64,000 nucleotides of DNA, from contig CM049320.1 of the NCBI GenBank assembly GCA_026874595.1, forward strand, positions 11,001,964 through 11,065,963, in the 5' to 3' direction. Both the position numbers and the translations under genes were made by a program. Within the stretch, counting starts at the first letter, position 1. Every line of letters begins with the position of its first letter. Under the pieces are notes generated by a model that worked only from the letters and a program-made list of their open reading frames with translations, did no database searches and had not been told where the DNA came from. Below, piece after piece: positions 22,863-34,715 of this stretch. Source of the DNA: Sipunculus nudus (Eukaryota > Annelida > Sipuncula > Golfingiida > Sipunculidae).

Positions 22863-24555
22863 TATGGAGTAACTTTTCTGGTAAAGAGGACAGATTCTGA
22901 AAAAAAAATAATAATAATAGTATATTTCTTCACTTGTTTTACAGCAATGTGTTTCATAGAAACGGTTAAGTTACTATTTCTTTGTTACGTAAGCTTTGTA
23001 ACTATTACTTGACGATCCTGAAAATCCTGCCGTTACTGTATTTCTCTGTTTGATTTGTTTGTGGTCCAGTTTGCAAACTGTTCACCGAATTTACTCATCA
23101 AAGTCGAGGAATGTCAAAGTGATGTATTTTGCTGTCTTATGGATGATATTTTTGTCTAGTGAAATATCTGAGAGAATTACTCCTATGCCGAATTGTGACC
23201 AAATATTTTTTATTGGTTAATTTCCAAGGAAGTCAATGGGGTGCATATTGTCATTTGGAATTACTTAAATTAGAACCACTTGTTGCCATTCATGATGTCC
23301 ATTTGGGCGGCTGCAGAAAGGCACACAGTATGCAAACAATAATTCTGGACAGTCACCTTTCAGAAATTAGTTAGCCGAACATAAATTGTTAATATGCTTA
23401 ATGACACGGCAGAAAATGTGAAGAAATAGAATAGAAAATCACGAATTGCACCAGTACTTCGTCCTCTATTATTCACAATGGCAAAAATATGATTTTATTT
23501 TTTCTCTTGCCACCGTTATTCTTGCCCTTCTGGATGGGATTTAGAGTTCCAGTTTTTACAATTTACTTGAAGCAAAAAAAAAAAAAGCTGTATTCTCAGA
23601 CGTCTTAATGTTGTAGCAAAAAGACCCAGACTGCTTAATGTGGTAGCCTTTTTTTCATATGCCTCTGTCGTCATGGCGCACACTGAATATATTACTCACC
23701 CAACCTCCTCCTTTATTGTAGGTTGACAACACCTATGGTGTCTATAAAGTAGACCATGAAATCTGTATAATAATTACTTTGAGGTACGTTTTATTTGGTT
23801 CACAGTATTGACAGTTACGTAGGAAGAATGCATCCAGTAACTAATTATTCCTAAAGAAAACGGATCAAGACTGGTCTTGTCTGCATAAAAAAAAAACGGC
23901 ATCTGATCACCCATCAAGATAAGCTTAAATCTGGCCGAATTCCATACGGTCAGTTTGCAGGTCCCACCATCCTGTTCAAAACATCGCATCCATTCGTCGA
24001 GAGTTATCTTGCACATTTACGGCGGGGACATCCTACATGTCAGCTGTCCACCACACGGTTATGGGACAGTTTCCGTTCAGACAAAGTTGTTGGTCAGCAT
24101 TCTTTACGCGATATTTCTTCATGCTGCATATTTTTTTATGAATGTCTCCACTTTGTATATTTACATACATGTTTTTACATTGTATATTTTTTCGATATTT
24201 CTTATGCTGAATATTTTTTTATAAATCTTCGTGTTGTACATAATCGATATATCATGCGCTTCGTTGCGTGCATTATTTCATGAAGACAATGTACAACATC
24301 AAACCAGATAATGAAGAAATTAGACTAATTTGCACGAATCTTTGGGTCAATATTGGATGTCTCTTCTAGCCGACGCCATGACTAGATTGATATGTTCTTA
24401 GGCCGATAATTGTCGCACAACAAAGATCGGCCTAATATGCCCCCAGCTTTAAATGTCTTTAATGATATGCTTTGATGTGAATCCGGTGAAAAATGCAGGT
24501 CCAACGCAGTGTGTGCGATATCTTACGTTTGTCTATATGATATCGAAGAAATCGG
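22863..24555. other. Non-coding region with one exon-like segment
   Basis: The minus-strand segment 24007-23911 (after GTGCAAG, before GATGG|GTGATC) encodes ITLDEWMRCFEQDGG and onward. It is GC-balanced and protein-like, but no partner exon was found. A pair of near-copies (about 40 bases, 83 apart) lies at 24107-24147 and 24190-24229. Confidence 0.3.
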
Positions 24556-24568
24556 AGAAACCTCTGCC

Positions 24569-24760
24569 TACACTCTAAGAAAAAGTTTCTTGGTGTTTTT
24601 TTAAAGAACCCACCTAGTTCTGGATAGAACCATGGATCATTCTTGACATCTTCCTCCGTGAAGAGGTTCCATCTGGCACTTGGACGTTCGTGCCATGGCC
24701 ATAACTCATAATGAAGTTCCAGATGGAACCTGTGATTTGACCATCGGACGCGCAAACGCA
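24569..24760. mobile_element. MITE-like repeat with CACTCTAAGAAAAA end
   Basis: Begins CACTCTAAGAAAAAG, a common form of MITE end in invertebrates. Inside, the module GGTTCCATCTGG (from 24666) has its reverse complement CCAGATGGAACC at 24718-24731. The right end is not resolved. Confidence 0.35.
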
Positions 24761-27090
24761 GTTACTTGAACTAATGAGGTCAACTGTTCAACGGTTGGGT
24801 ATTTTGGTCTCCCGAAATATTAGAGGAGGAAAGAGTATTCGGTAAAACCTATGTTTATATTTTCATGTGAAAAATGTCGAAGTTATCTGTCTGCAAGCGA
24901 ATTTACGTTCACCTAATCTAAACGTGGTTGAAGGCCGGTGATAAACATGCTATTGTGTTCATGAATTGTTGCAGTCATCAGAAATACCAATTCGTAGTAA
25001 TACAAGTCATGTAGAATCAGAAACAGTTCCAGCATTGTAAAGGAAAATGACCTCTTTTAAACAACAGTCGCCAAACAAAATGTAAATCGGCTTCAGTGTT
25101 TGAAACTAAACTAGCTGGACGATTACACGTCGAATACACTCACAACATCCTGAAGAGTGTTTACATTACTCTACTCTTAGTCATTTCTGTATACTGTCCG
25201 ACTAATCATTGATCATACAAAGAGGCAATCAACAGGGCAATCAGTAATTTTCCATTCCTTTAACTTATGCCGCCTAGGTATGAAGCCTAGTATTCCAAAT
25301 ACGATATAGCATATTATCGATGCAATATAATAGATATTTTATTAACTGAAACCATATTCAAGAATAAAAATATTTGTTTCTATTTATTTTACACCAAGGA
25401 GCACGCCGATGTATCATTTATTTAAACAAACATCGGCACATCTATGAACACACACAACTCGCTGTGGTGTCAGCCACGGGAAAACCCCCTAACCCATGGC
25501 AAAACTTTCTAAGTTTCAACAAAACCCTTCATATATTTTTGACTCTGTTAGCATCGGTTGTTCGGAAAATAATAATAAACTGCATGTTAATCTAGATATA
25601 AATCATTCTTAAAATACTTCCCATGAAGTAAAGCTTAGCCCATAACATCGCCGCCCAATATCTCCTGCGTGCAATTACAGACCCCAGGTAAACATAAACA
25701 AACCCATGCAAACAAACCAACGTGCTAATACATTTACAAAGGATCTATTCTGTCTTTCAAGACTTGGGATTTTTTTTTTGCTTGTATGTGGAATTAAGTG
25801 TGTAATGCAAGTGTTTTAAATATCATATAAGAATTAAAATACAGAGCGTCACATCAGGGTTTAAGGTCTATTAGATGAGCTTGGGAGTTTTTTATAATGT
25901 AAAGTTTGTGTTTATACTGTTATTTGCCATTCTACAATACAATAACTAGCTTCACTACAATACCTACAGTTGATAAACATGTTAGCAAGTTCATATCTGG
26001 CTTTAAGACATTGAAGAAGACACTTGCAGGATTAAGAGAGTCATACCCAAACAGTGAACACGATAATTTACTTTACATTGTGTTTGTTATAAAATGTCGC
26101 ATTTAGAAAAAAAACTATGTCTGAAAAGTTATGTCTTTATAACAATTTATGGTGAATGAATATTTTATTGGTTTAAATTAGTAATGTTTGTGGTGGCGTG
26201 GACAATTCTTATGTGAAACGTTTTAGGGATAGGATATAACGGAAACAGAGTTCTCGATTACAGTCTCTTACACAGACACACAAGGGCCCTCCACAACCCG
26301 CAAGTGTTTCTTCAGATCAAGCAAACGTAGTCCAAATCTCATAATATTATCACATAACACAATTCTATAAAAAATAATAATATAGATTTTACATGAACTG
26401 CAAAAAAATTCCTGCAGGAAAAAAAAATGTGTTCTTTTTATTTTTCCACACCAAATCATTCGTTGGCGTAATTTGTTCAAAAACTGTTGGCACATCTATG
26501 AGCACTGTCAACTTGGCTCTGGGGAAAACTCATAGGGAAATCCTGTGACGAAAAATTCTAGATCTTATCAAAAACTTAGAATTTTTGGCACTGTCAGCCT
26601 TAAATTTTCAAGGAAGGATAAATACAACATGTATTGCTAGATTTATGTCATTGCTAAATATTGCTTGTGACGTCACACATTGCATCAGCCAACCACATCA
26701 CTGCCAAGTCGTAGAACTGGATGAAAAGCTCAATACATATAACAGCAAAACGCGCTATTACGTTTACTCAACCTGTATACGAACGCCAATTTGGGCCTGG
26801 GATTCCACCCGAATCTATTCCGACGAGTTCAAGTTGTGCTTGCGTAGCACACGATTCCGTTCAGCTGGGTAGAGCTGCCTACGAGTCACGCGCATGCATG
26901 AAACACAGTTTCTCTGTCAAAACACTGACAATTTAAGATAACTAATATTGCGCCATTCACGTATGACACATACGTAGGTAACTGTAGCTTCTTAAGCTCA
27001 TGGTCAAGGTGGCAGAGGGATAACAAGTCTGTGTAGCGAGTTAGCATATTAGAACTTATATTCTTGGAATTAATACCCTTTTCTGTAATT
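24761..27090. other. Non-coding spacer
   Basis: No gene recognised on either strand. Open frames of up to about 95 codons have no family features. Confidence 0.5.
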
Positions 27091-28290
27091 AATGCTCTCA
27101 GGCAGTTCCTACCCGCCATCCACCAGGCAGTAAATGACGCTATACGTGATGAATTTGCCCCACGACTCGAAAATTTAGAGCAAAAGGAGTCGGATATTGG
27201 CAGCATGAAAACAATCGTCGGCAGACATGAGAAAAGCTAGGGTGAGCATGAACATTATTTATCCTTCAAGGTGACCAAGTTAAAGATATCCTAGAGAAAT
27301 CTGTACCAGACTTTGATAAAAAATTATGTGACCTCACAGAGAGGATGTGTATCAGGATGCTTGATATGGATATGCATCGTCGGAAGTGGTCGTTAATTAT
27401 TAAAGGTGCCCAATCACCTACCTTTGAAAAAGAATTTATGTGATTCCTGGCTTTCTTTGTGTATATATTGAAAATGTAAGGGAAATTTTGGTTGTGATAA
27501 GTTCTTATAAAGCCTTGTGAAGGATGTGTGAACTTGTTCATCAACAACATGTTTGTAAACAGAGTTATGTTGACAAACGGGAAAAAAATGTAGCCTAAGG
27601 TGTTATGTTGCATAAACGGGGAGGTGGAAAGGTCACTTGTTGCAAAACTCTATTTGCAAAGCTCTGGCTTATCTGACTTGCTGCCAGATGCCCTCGTTGA
27701 ATTTGTTTTGATTATTTTGGCGGGCCCCCATTTATTATAAACATGTTGATGTAAACAAAACAAGCAGCCTGTGTGCGGTGATATACAGGTTTTTTTCCCC
27801 TATTTTTATGAACGCTCCATGGGATTACCTTTAGTTTATAAAGGTCAGACAGGCGATTGGGCACCTTTAACGAACTGAGTAGTGAAGCAGGTGAACATGA
27901 ATCTGATACAAGGGAACAGGTTAGGGCCCTCGCCAAGGATAAACTGCAAGTGACAGGGGCGGCTTCTCATACCATTGCCGGCTGCCATAGCCTATCGCAA
28001 AAGAAAGATGCGGGCATCACCGTGCATTTCGCAGACTTAACAATCACAATGAATGGTAAAGCAAAGCCACATATTTGAAAACTTCTGACTATCCCTGTCT
28101 TCAGATATACCACCTGTCCTAAGGCCACTTAAATCTGATATCCTCCTGCGAAGAAAAGACCTCCCCCCGATACTCAAACCAAAAAAGTCAGTGGAATATT
28201 ACCCTACCTGGTCATACGTTTCGCTCGCCGTGAAAGGCCAGGAATCAAGGCATTCAGCTATCAACAAATACACTTTTATCTCAGAATATC
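27091..28290 (+). pseudogene. Decayed LINE ORF1 (RNA-binding protein of a non-LTR retrotransposon), split by a MITE
   Basis: Blocks on the plus strand read NALRQFLPAIHQAVNDAIRD, then LQGDQVKDILEKSVPDFDKK, then RRKWSLII just before the MITE. After it come NELSSEAGEHESDTREQVRA, DIPPVLRPLKSDILLRRKDL and SVEYYPTWSYVSLAVKGQ. This order (coiled-coil-like helix, KWSLII...GE, DTR, then a P-rich tail with PTWSYVSLAVKGQ) is that of ORF1 proteins from invertebrate non-LTR elements. There are at least two frameshifts, and a stop near 27238. Removing the MITE at 27404-27866 together with one TTAA restores a continuous frame across the break. The 5' end and the ORF2 part are not seen next to it. Confidence 0.6.
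27404..27866 (-). mobile_element. TTAA-flanked MITE, copy 2 (463 bp), inside LINE ORF1
   Basis: Left end AGGTGCCCAATCACCTACC, right end the inverted GGCGATTGGGCACCT. Flanking TTAA is at 27400-27403 and 27867-27870. Same family and orientation as 2308-2758. The host reading frame is continuous if one TTAA and the element are removed, which proves the exact insertion site. Confidence 0.85.
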
Positions 28291-28639
28291 TTGTCCAAAC
28301 ACCTGCACAAGTCCCGCTCCTGGCAGGGCGTTTCACTCTTCGTGATGCCCTAATAACTTTTTATTCAGCCATCGACACAGGTACTAATACTATATCAAGT
28401 TCCCGAACTGTGACGACTAAAACGTCGGCTCACCTGTGCTTTTTTTCTCAATATCGGTAATGCCTTGGAATATGTCGAGACTTTGATTATTGTGCTTGCA
28501 GCTCACGTTATTTTCTTATACCATTTTTTAATCAAGCATAGTTTTAACTGAAAAAAAAACATTTAATTCCATGAAATCCAGAAAATATTCTCAATAATGA
28601 AGCACACGTTACGCACCAGATTCGTTTTATGTTTCTTGT
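28291..28639. other. Non-coding spacer
   Basis: Possible further tail of the LINE fragment. Nothing specific is recognised. Confidence 0.4.
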
Positions 28640-28880
28640 ACAATTGATTATCTTGGATACAAAACTCACTTATTGTCCCCCGCCTCCTTGGAAAGAACGG
28701 GGGACATTGATTTGGGTTTGTCTGTCTGTACCTCTGTCTGTCCCGTCTTACTGTATGTCTGTTCGTCTGTCAGGTTTTCGTTTCCGTGCGATAACTTTCC
28801 TTAATGTTTATCCGATTTTATTCAAATTTGGGTCCGTGATTGCTCTAATGCTTACTTTGGTTGGGATTGGTTTTGGAGTG
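28640..28880. repeat. Dispersed-repeat fragment with GTCTGTCTGT run
   Basis: CCCCCGCCTCC and GGGGGACATTG face each other at the left end, followed by a (TCTG)n-like run and CCGTGCGATAACTTTCC. This arrangement is common in repeat families of marine invertebrates. The element type is not known. Confidence 0.35.
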
Positions 28881-29455
28881 TCTGTCTCACAAGATAATAA
28901 TACAATATGATATTTAATTTTTTTATATGATGAATCACCAAATTTAGTTTCAATAATCATCAAGAGATGTTGTTAATGGTGGACATAAAATACTTGAATT
29001 TTTGGCAGTAACTGCCAGGTGCTGCCATCTTTTGAGTGTGGTTAAAACTATTTCTACTTAATCACCACAGAAAGAAAGTAATGTATGCTTTATCCCTGAA
29101 AAGAAGGCAACAGGCCCATAGTTCCAAATATATGTGAATTTAAAGTCAATACAGAAATAAATATAACAAACTTGTTAACATGTTACGAATATATGTTATT
29201 GTAATCATAATTTACAATTATTTGAAAAAAAAGAAGAAAAAAGTCACAAGAAAATGCAATCCATTTATTCTGGACATTTTTCCACTATGAATTTAATAAC
29301 TGACCTGAAAAAATAAATTGAATACCTGGTTAAATATGTTGTTAACTTTGTTATAAATGTCTATATAACTGTCCTTAACCTCATCTATACTCCACTTAAA
29401 TAAACAGATGTGTACTTAACAGAAAATGTAATTAATAATAATAATAATAATAATA

Positions 29456-29503
<48 letters not shown>

Positions 29504-30320
29504 TACACCAACAACAACAAAGATAATAATAATTCATTTTTAAGCTAAACAATAATAGGAAAATAAAGAATAAATAACTAAATAAATAATAAACAAACAG
29601 GCACCACAGACTTTTAAAATCATCCCGGACGTGGAAGCGGAGGACATAAATTCCTTAAATTTGCTTGTTATTATAGCTTCTTTCAATATTTCAATTGCAC
29701 ATTTTGTATTAACAATTGCACATTTTTCTGAACAATGCAATGTGTTCCAGTTCGGTTAACATGACGTATAGAAGCATCCCATTTTTCTCTTTCATACCTT
29801 TACTTTTTTACCGGACCTCGTATGGAAATGTTCCTTAATGAATTTATGTTAAGGAATTTTGGAGGCCTGGTCAAAAATGACTTGCTAAATCTCATCACTT
29901 AAGAGACGGAACAAGATAGTGTAAAATTAAAAATATAGACCGCTCATCTTACCATACCCGTAAACAATTAAATTATCTAGAAAGTCGGAATTTTCATTTT
30001 TGATTCTATCATTACATTGCCAAAGTCTACATTCTAAGTTCGATAAGCTTTATATTCTTGTCGAATCATGGAAACAATATGGTTATGAATTTGATGCAAT
30101 ATGCCCCCAATAACTTGGCAAGATGATAATTCTTTCTTGCAACTAGAAAACTACAACTGTAAACTAGAATATCAGCAAAAGCTGACAAAAGCCCTCAGCC
30201 AAAAGAACAGTGTTTAGAGGTGGTAACAGTTACAAGTACTAAATATCTGTTCTCACATGGTTGATATCTGTACATATCTCAGTTATAAATTTAAAATGGA
30301 GAGGTATGTACCATGATTCA
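28881..30320. other. Non-coding, AT-rich
   Basis: Contains the (AAT)n microsatellite. No gene seen. Confidence 0.55.
29432..29503. repeat. (AAT)n microsatellite
   Basis: Two adjoining runs of AAT repeats separated by one base. Confidence 0.95.
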
Positions 30321-30330
30321 TAACAATCCA

Positions 30331-30720
30331 CCAAATGCTTCCTGAAAAATAAGCTTCTAAGTTTTATTCTATTATAAGCTCTGTGACCTTGAAAAGTAGG
30401 TCAAGGTCACCCATGTTCGAACATGAACGAGATTTTTGTCGATATACATCTTCACCAAAGAAATAAAATTCCTATTGTGAATCCTTTAAGAGAAATCCCG
30501 CTCACAAGGCCAAAGTTGAAAAATCCAAGAAAAATTCAATAAAAAATCAGAAATTGCAGGTGGCGCCCCCAAACTTGTGCAGCAGTTACAGACCATCAGT
30601 CCCTATGATCATAGTAAGTATTGTGAAAATCCATCCAATGGTTCCAGAGTAATAAGCATCTAAGTGTTTTTTCTATAATCAGCTCTAAAACGTAGAAAAA
30701 TAGGTCAAGGTCACCCATCA
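30331..30720. repeat. Two diverged tandem units about 303 bp apart
   Basis: The segment CCAAATGCTTCC...AGGTCAAGGTCACCCAT at 30331-30415 recurs in diverged form at 30634-30718. Each copy ends in TAGGTCAAGGTCACCCA. The repeated part extends upstream of both. Confidence 0.55.
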
Positions 30721-30846
30721 AAAAAATCATATATCATTTGTTTTGTGTAAATAGACTTTCTCTGACTATCAATAAAACTAAGTATATTATTTTTTTACAG
30801 CAAAAGATGAATGAAATGTAAAAAAATTAGAATTAAAAGCTTTGCA

Positions 30847-31153
30847 GTTAGAAAGAAGGACGAATTCAATTTCCTCGGAATAACTCTCGATGAACATTTA
30901 AGTTAGGATCAACATTTAAATAGATAGCCTTAAAATTATAAATGGATTGGTGTTCTTACTAAGCTTAAACATTATTTACCCGAATTTACACTCAAGACTT
31001 TATAGAATAGTTTGATTTTACCACACCTGAATTACGGTATATTAGCATGGATGTTTTTAAAAGCTAAACTATGTTTAAGTTGCAAAAAGGGCAGTGCTTA
31101 CGGTGACAAGCAATAAATATGAAGCTCACTCAGAACCACTTTTAAAGGCACTC
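30847..31153 (+). pseudogene. Decayed LINE reverse transcriptase, C-terminal part
   Basis: Plus-strand blocks read KKDEFNFLGITLDEHLS, then KWIGVLTKLKHYLPEFTLK, then NSLILPHLNYGILAW. After a frameshift come KRAVLTVTSNKYEAHSEPLL and KALET. These are the thumb and connection motifs at the end of Jockey/CR1-type non-LTR reverse transcriptases (FLGITLDE, LILPHLNYG, KRAV, HTEPL). Several in-frame stops and at least one frameshift make it inactive. No catalytic YADD region is present, so it is a 5'-truncated copy. Confidence 0.75.
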
Positions 31154-31702
31154 GAAACTTAGTTCAAATTAAAACGCCATTTTGTTGCATTTTTTTAACA
31201 CAGGGGTTTCAAAACAAAGCTTATTTCAAATTTATGCTTTCACGTTTCAGTTCGAAACATATTTTAGGGATTGATAATGAAAACATTTTTTGCGTGAGTA
31301 TTTCAGATATGACACTGGTATATTAAAAAGATAATAAATGCAAATTATATTTTGTAAACTAGTAAAACCATTTTTAGATCAACAAAAACTGAAGAACACA
31401 AGGCCCAATTCTCCCTTAAAAATTTAATTTTATATGAAGCTTATTTTGCAACAATGTTGAATATATTTGATATAATGGAAGCCAATGATTAAATAAACTA
31501 CATATATAATATAAATAAGTAACATTCTCCCATATTAAATTGTAACTGACAAGTAAAAACTTAATAAGCATATCAATAGTGTAACTTTTATTGTTTTTAT
31601 CACATGTATTTCAACTAATAGACAGGCTGGAGCCTTGTACAAGTGATAATCCTAAATATCTCAAAATGTTAGAAATTTTATCCATTATTTTATATTGTAA
31701 GA
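31154..31702. other. Non-coding spacer
   Basis: Possible LINE 3' UTR at the start. No gene is seen before the duplicated block begins at about 31703. Confidence 0.45.
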
Positions 31703-32104
31703 ATAAGCAAAAGGATCACGTTGCTTTACTTCTAATTTTAACAAAGCAGCCACTTACAAACTGAAATGAATTCGATGATTCCTACAAGAGGTGAAATAAA
31801 ATTACTGTACACAAAGACAGGTATAAAGTATACATAATTTTAAACCTGGCATAGTGTTCCTTTTTTTGTGTAAAAAACACACTTTAAAGGTACACTTTTT
31901 TATGTACCCAATAATAGTAAGCCGATTTTGTGTGGACTAATAATCAAACTACATAAGAAAATCTCAAAAGCTTTCTTGCTGAAAAAAAATTAGCTAGCTG
32001 TTAAGACTAGCTGTAACAATTAAATGTCTACCAACAGGTAAGTTATAACCAATACTATATATAATAATACATTTGATATATGTGGTTTTCTCTGTTCAAT
32101 AGCA

Positions 32105-32121
<17 letters not shown>

Positions 32122-32152
<31 letters not shown>

Positions 32153-32153
32153 T
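32122..32153. repeat. (AAT)n microsatellite
   Basis: Short AAT run after a (TA)n run. The copy B equivalent near 44552 is shorter, while its TA part is longer. Confidence 0.9.
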
Positions 32154-32787
32154 TTATTCATTTAATACCGCGCCAATATCCAGCACTTAGTGCTACTCAG
32201 TGGCGCCTTTACAGGTGAAGATGAAACATAAAATGATAAAAATTTAAGAAAAAGTTAAGAAATCTAATACAACTATTTGGTTCAAAATAAAATAATTAAA
32301 AATATGATGGTAGGATATGCTTTATATTGTAGCTAAGAGTTCATGATATTCCCATCATGAATATAACTAAATGTAGGCGAAGTTTATAAAGAGAAAAACT
32401 ATAAATTTTAAAAATGCAGCCCGAAACAGATAGGCTATATATATTTCTTGTTGAAAGTAAAATTTATGTTTTTTTTTTATTGAATCAAAATGTAAAAAAT
32501 TTCAGTTTCAATTACATGACATGAGACATGAGGTACTGTCACGTAGTTCAATATCAGCCTGCTAAAATAGAACTTGCTTTTACTGGGGGCTTAAAATAGC
32601 GTACTGAATTAATATGTAAAAAAAATGTGAAAATATCATATATGAAAATCTAAGGAAAAGTAAAAAATATGTATACCCTGAGAAAAAAATACCAGTTTAA
32701 TAAAAATGTATTCTCTATTGTTTTAGTATGAATTAAAAACAACATTTCGACTTATTTTAAATATAAGGGATATTGTCAGTTCTGCCA

Positions 32788-32814
32788 CTGAGAGAGAGAG
32801 AGAGAGAGAGAGAG
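32788..32814. repeat. (GA)n microsatellite
   Basis: About 27 bases of GA repeat. The copy B version at about 45192-45224 is longer. Confidence 0.9.
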
Positions 32815-32875
32815 ATCCCCGGGAAATTTTCTTAAATTGTCATAAGATAAATTTGACACTAAACTAAGTTTTGAT

Positions 32876-32876
<1 letters not shown>

Positions 32877-32927
<51 letters not shown>
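32877..32927. repeat. (TA)n microsatellite
   Basis: About 50 bases of TA repeat. In copy B the matching run (45379-45435) is preceded by about 100 bases that are missing here. Confidence 0.95.
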
Positions 32928-32930
<3 letters not shown>

Positions 32931-33133
32931 CAGCGGGTGTGCCAAATTATCATATTACTATAACACTTTGGCTGGCTTTTATGTCCCTTGCGTACTTAAC
33001 ATTACATGGAGAAAACAGCACAGAGAATGTGAAGCCAGTTTCCAATAAGACTTAAGGGCTTCAAGATAATATACCTTTCAGTTTCAGACATTTTTGTTTG
33101 TTCGTTTCACAAACCATTAAGCCAACTGTTGCT

Positions 33134-33871
33134 CATTGTATTGCCATTCTGATCAGATGGCCTGCGGTTGATCTTCGTGTAAACTGTTTCTTTGGTCTTA
33201 GAGAGTGCTTTTTTTATTTTCAGCTTTTGTTTTTATACTTCATTTTAACCGCAAGTTTAACAGTAAAAGCCTTTTTAATATTAATCAGAAAAGGGAAAAT
33301 ATCATACCTTCAAACAAAAATGTTTTAAACACGTCTCAGACATATTTAGGTGTTTCAACTGCTGCTCATAAATGACTTAGTGTACCACATATATGACTCA
33401 CAAAACATATCATTTGATGCGCGCATGTAATAGTAAATTTGAAACATGAGCGAAAGGGCACTTTTTGCAGCGAATCTGCTTATAATAATACTAATACCTG
33501 ACAGACAAAAAATTGTGGAAACACGTTTCCTGGTTCAAATTAAAACAATATTCCGCCGATTCTTTAAACACGTGGTGGGGTTTCAAAACATAACGCATTT
33601 AACATCTACGCTTTATCGTTTAAGTTTGAACCATGTTTCAGGGACAGGTGATATCAACGTGTTTTGCGATATGTCAAACGCGCATAACATGCTTTAGTTT
33701 TTACATCTTAACCTGAAACAGTTGTCTTACGGACATGAATAATGACATGTTCCAAATGAAAGATAACATGTTTAAGCTTGAAACTGAAAAATGTGTAAAA
33801 CGCAAGTTCGTCTAATCTTTCGCATTTCTAAGCATATAAATCAGCGTTCATATACTTACACTATTTACGAA
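33134..33871. repeat. 738-bp tandem repeat, unit 1
   Basis: Starts CATTGTATTGCCATTC and is repeated at 33872-34609 with only scattered differences. The boundaries share the trinucleotide CAT. Copy B has a single unit here (about 45645-46380). Open frames in it are short and not protein-like. Confidence 0.9.
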
Positions 33872-34609
33872 CATTGTATTGTCATTCTGATCAGATGGCC
33901 TGCGGTTGATCTTCGTGTGAACTGTTTCTTTGGTCTTAGAGAGTGCTTTTTTTATTTTCAGCTTTTGTTTTTATACTTCATTTTAACCGCAAGTTTAACA
34001 GTAAAAGCCTTTTTAATATTAATCAGAAAAGGGAAAATATCATACCTTCAAACAAAAATGTTTTAAACACGTCTCAGACATATTTAGGTGTTTCAACTGC
34101 TTCTCATAAATGACTTTGTGTACCACATATATGACTCACAAAACATATCATTTGATGCGCGCATGTAATAGTAAATTTGAAACATGAGCGAAAGGGCACT
34201 TTTTGCAGCGAATCTGCTTATAATAATACTAATACCTGACAGACATAAAATTGTGGAAACACGTTTCCTGGTTCAAATTAAAACAATATTCCGCCGATTC
34301 TTTAAACACGTGGTGGGGTTTCAAAACATAACGCATTTAACATCTACGCTTTATCGTTTAAGTTTGAACCATGTTTCAGGGACAGGTGATATCAACGTGT
34401 TTTGCGATATGTCAAACGCGCATAACATGCTTTAGTTTTTACGTCTTAACCTGAAACAGTTGTCTTACGGACATGAATAATGACATGTTCCAAATGAAAG
34501 ATAACATGTTTAAGCTTGAAACTGAAAAATGTGTAAAACGCAAGTTCGTCTAATCTTTCGCATTTCTAAGCATATAAATCAGCGTTCATATACTTACACT
34601 ATTTACGAA
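33872..34609. repeat. 738-bp tandem repeat, unit 2
   Basis: Direct repeat of 33134-33871, present only in copy A of the segmental duplication. Confidence 0.9.
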
Positions 34610-34634
34610 CATGTTTAAGGAAGGCAGCCGGGAG

Positions 34635-34715
34635 ATCTCGGCTTAAATTGCTCTCAGCAAAAATTCACGGCTTAAATGACAACTCAGCCAGAAAACCACG
34701 GCTTAAATTCACTAT
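34635..34715. repeat. Three diverged copies of a CACGGCTTAAAT unit
   Basis: The word CGGCTTAAAT recurs at roughly 30-base spacing, three times. It is also present in copy B near 46402-46475. Confidence 0.6.

Noticed and set aside
33098-34435. Four open frames repeated in the 738-bp units and copy B
   Set aside because: Identical between copies only because the duplication is recent. No signal peptide, domain or codon bias supports coding.
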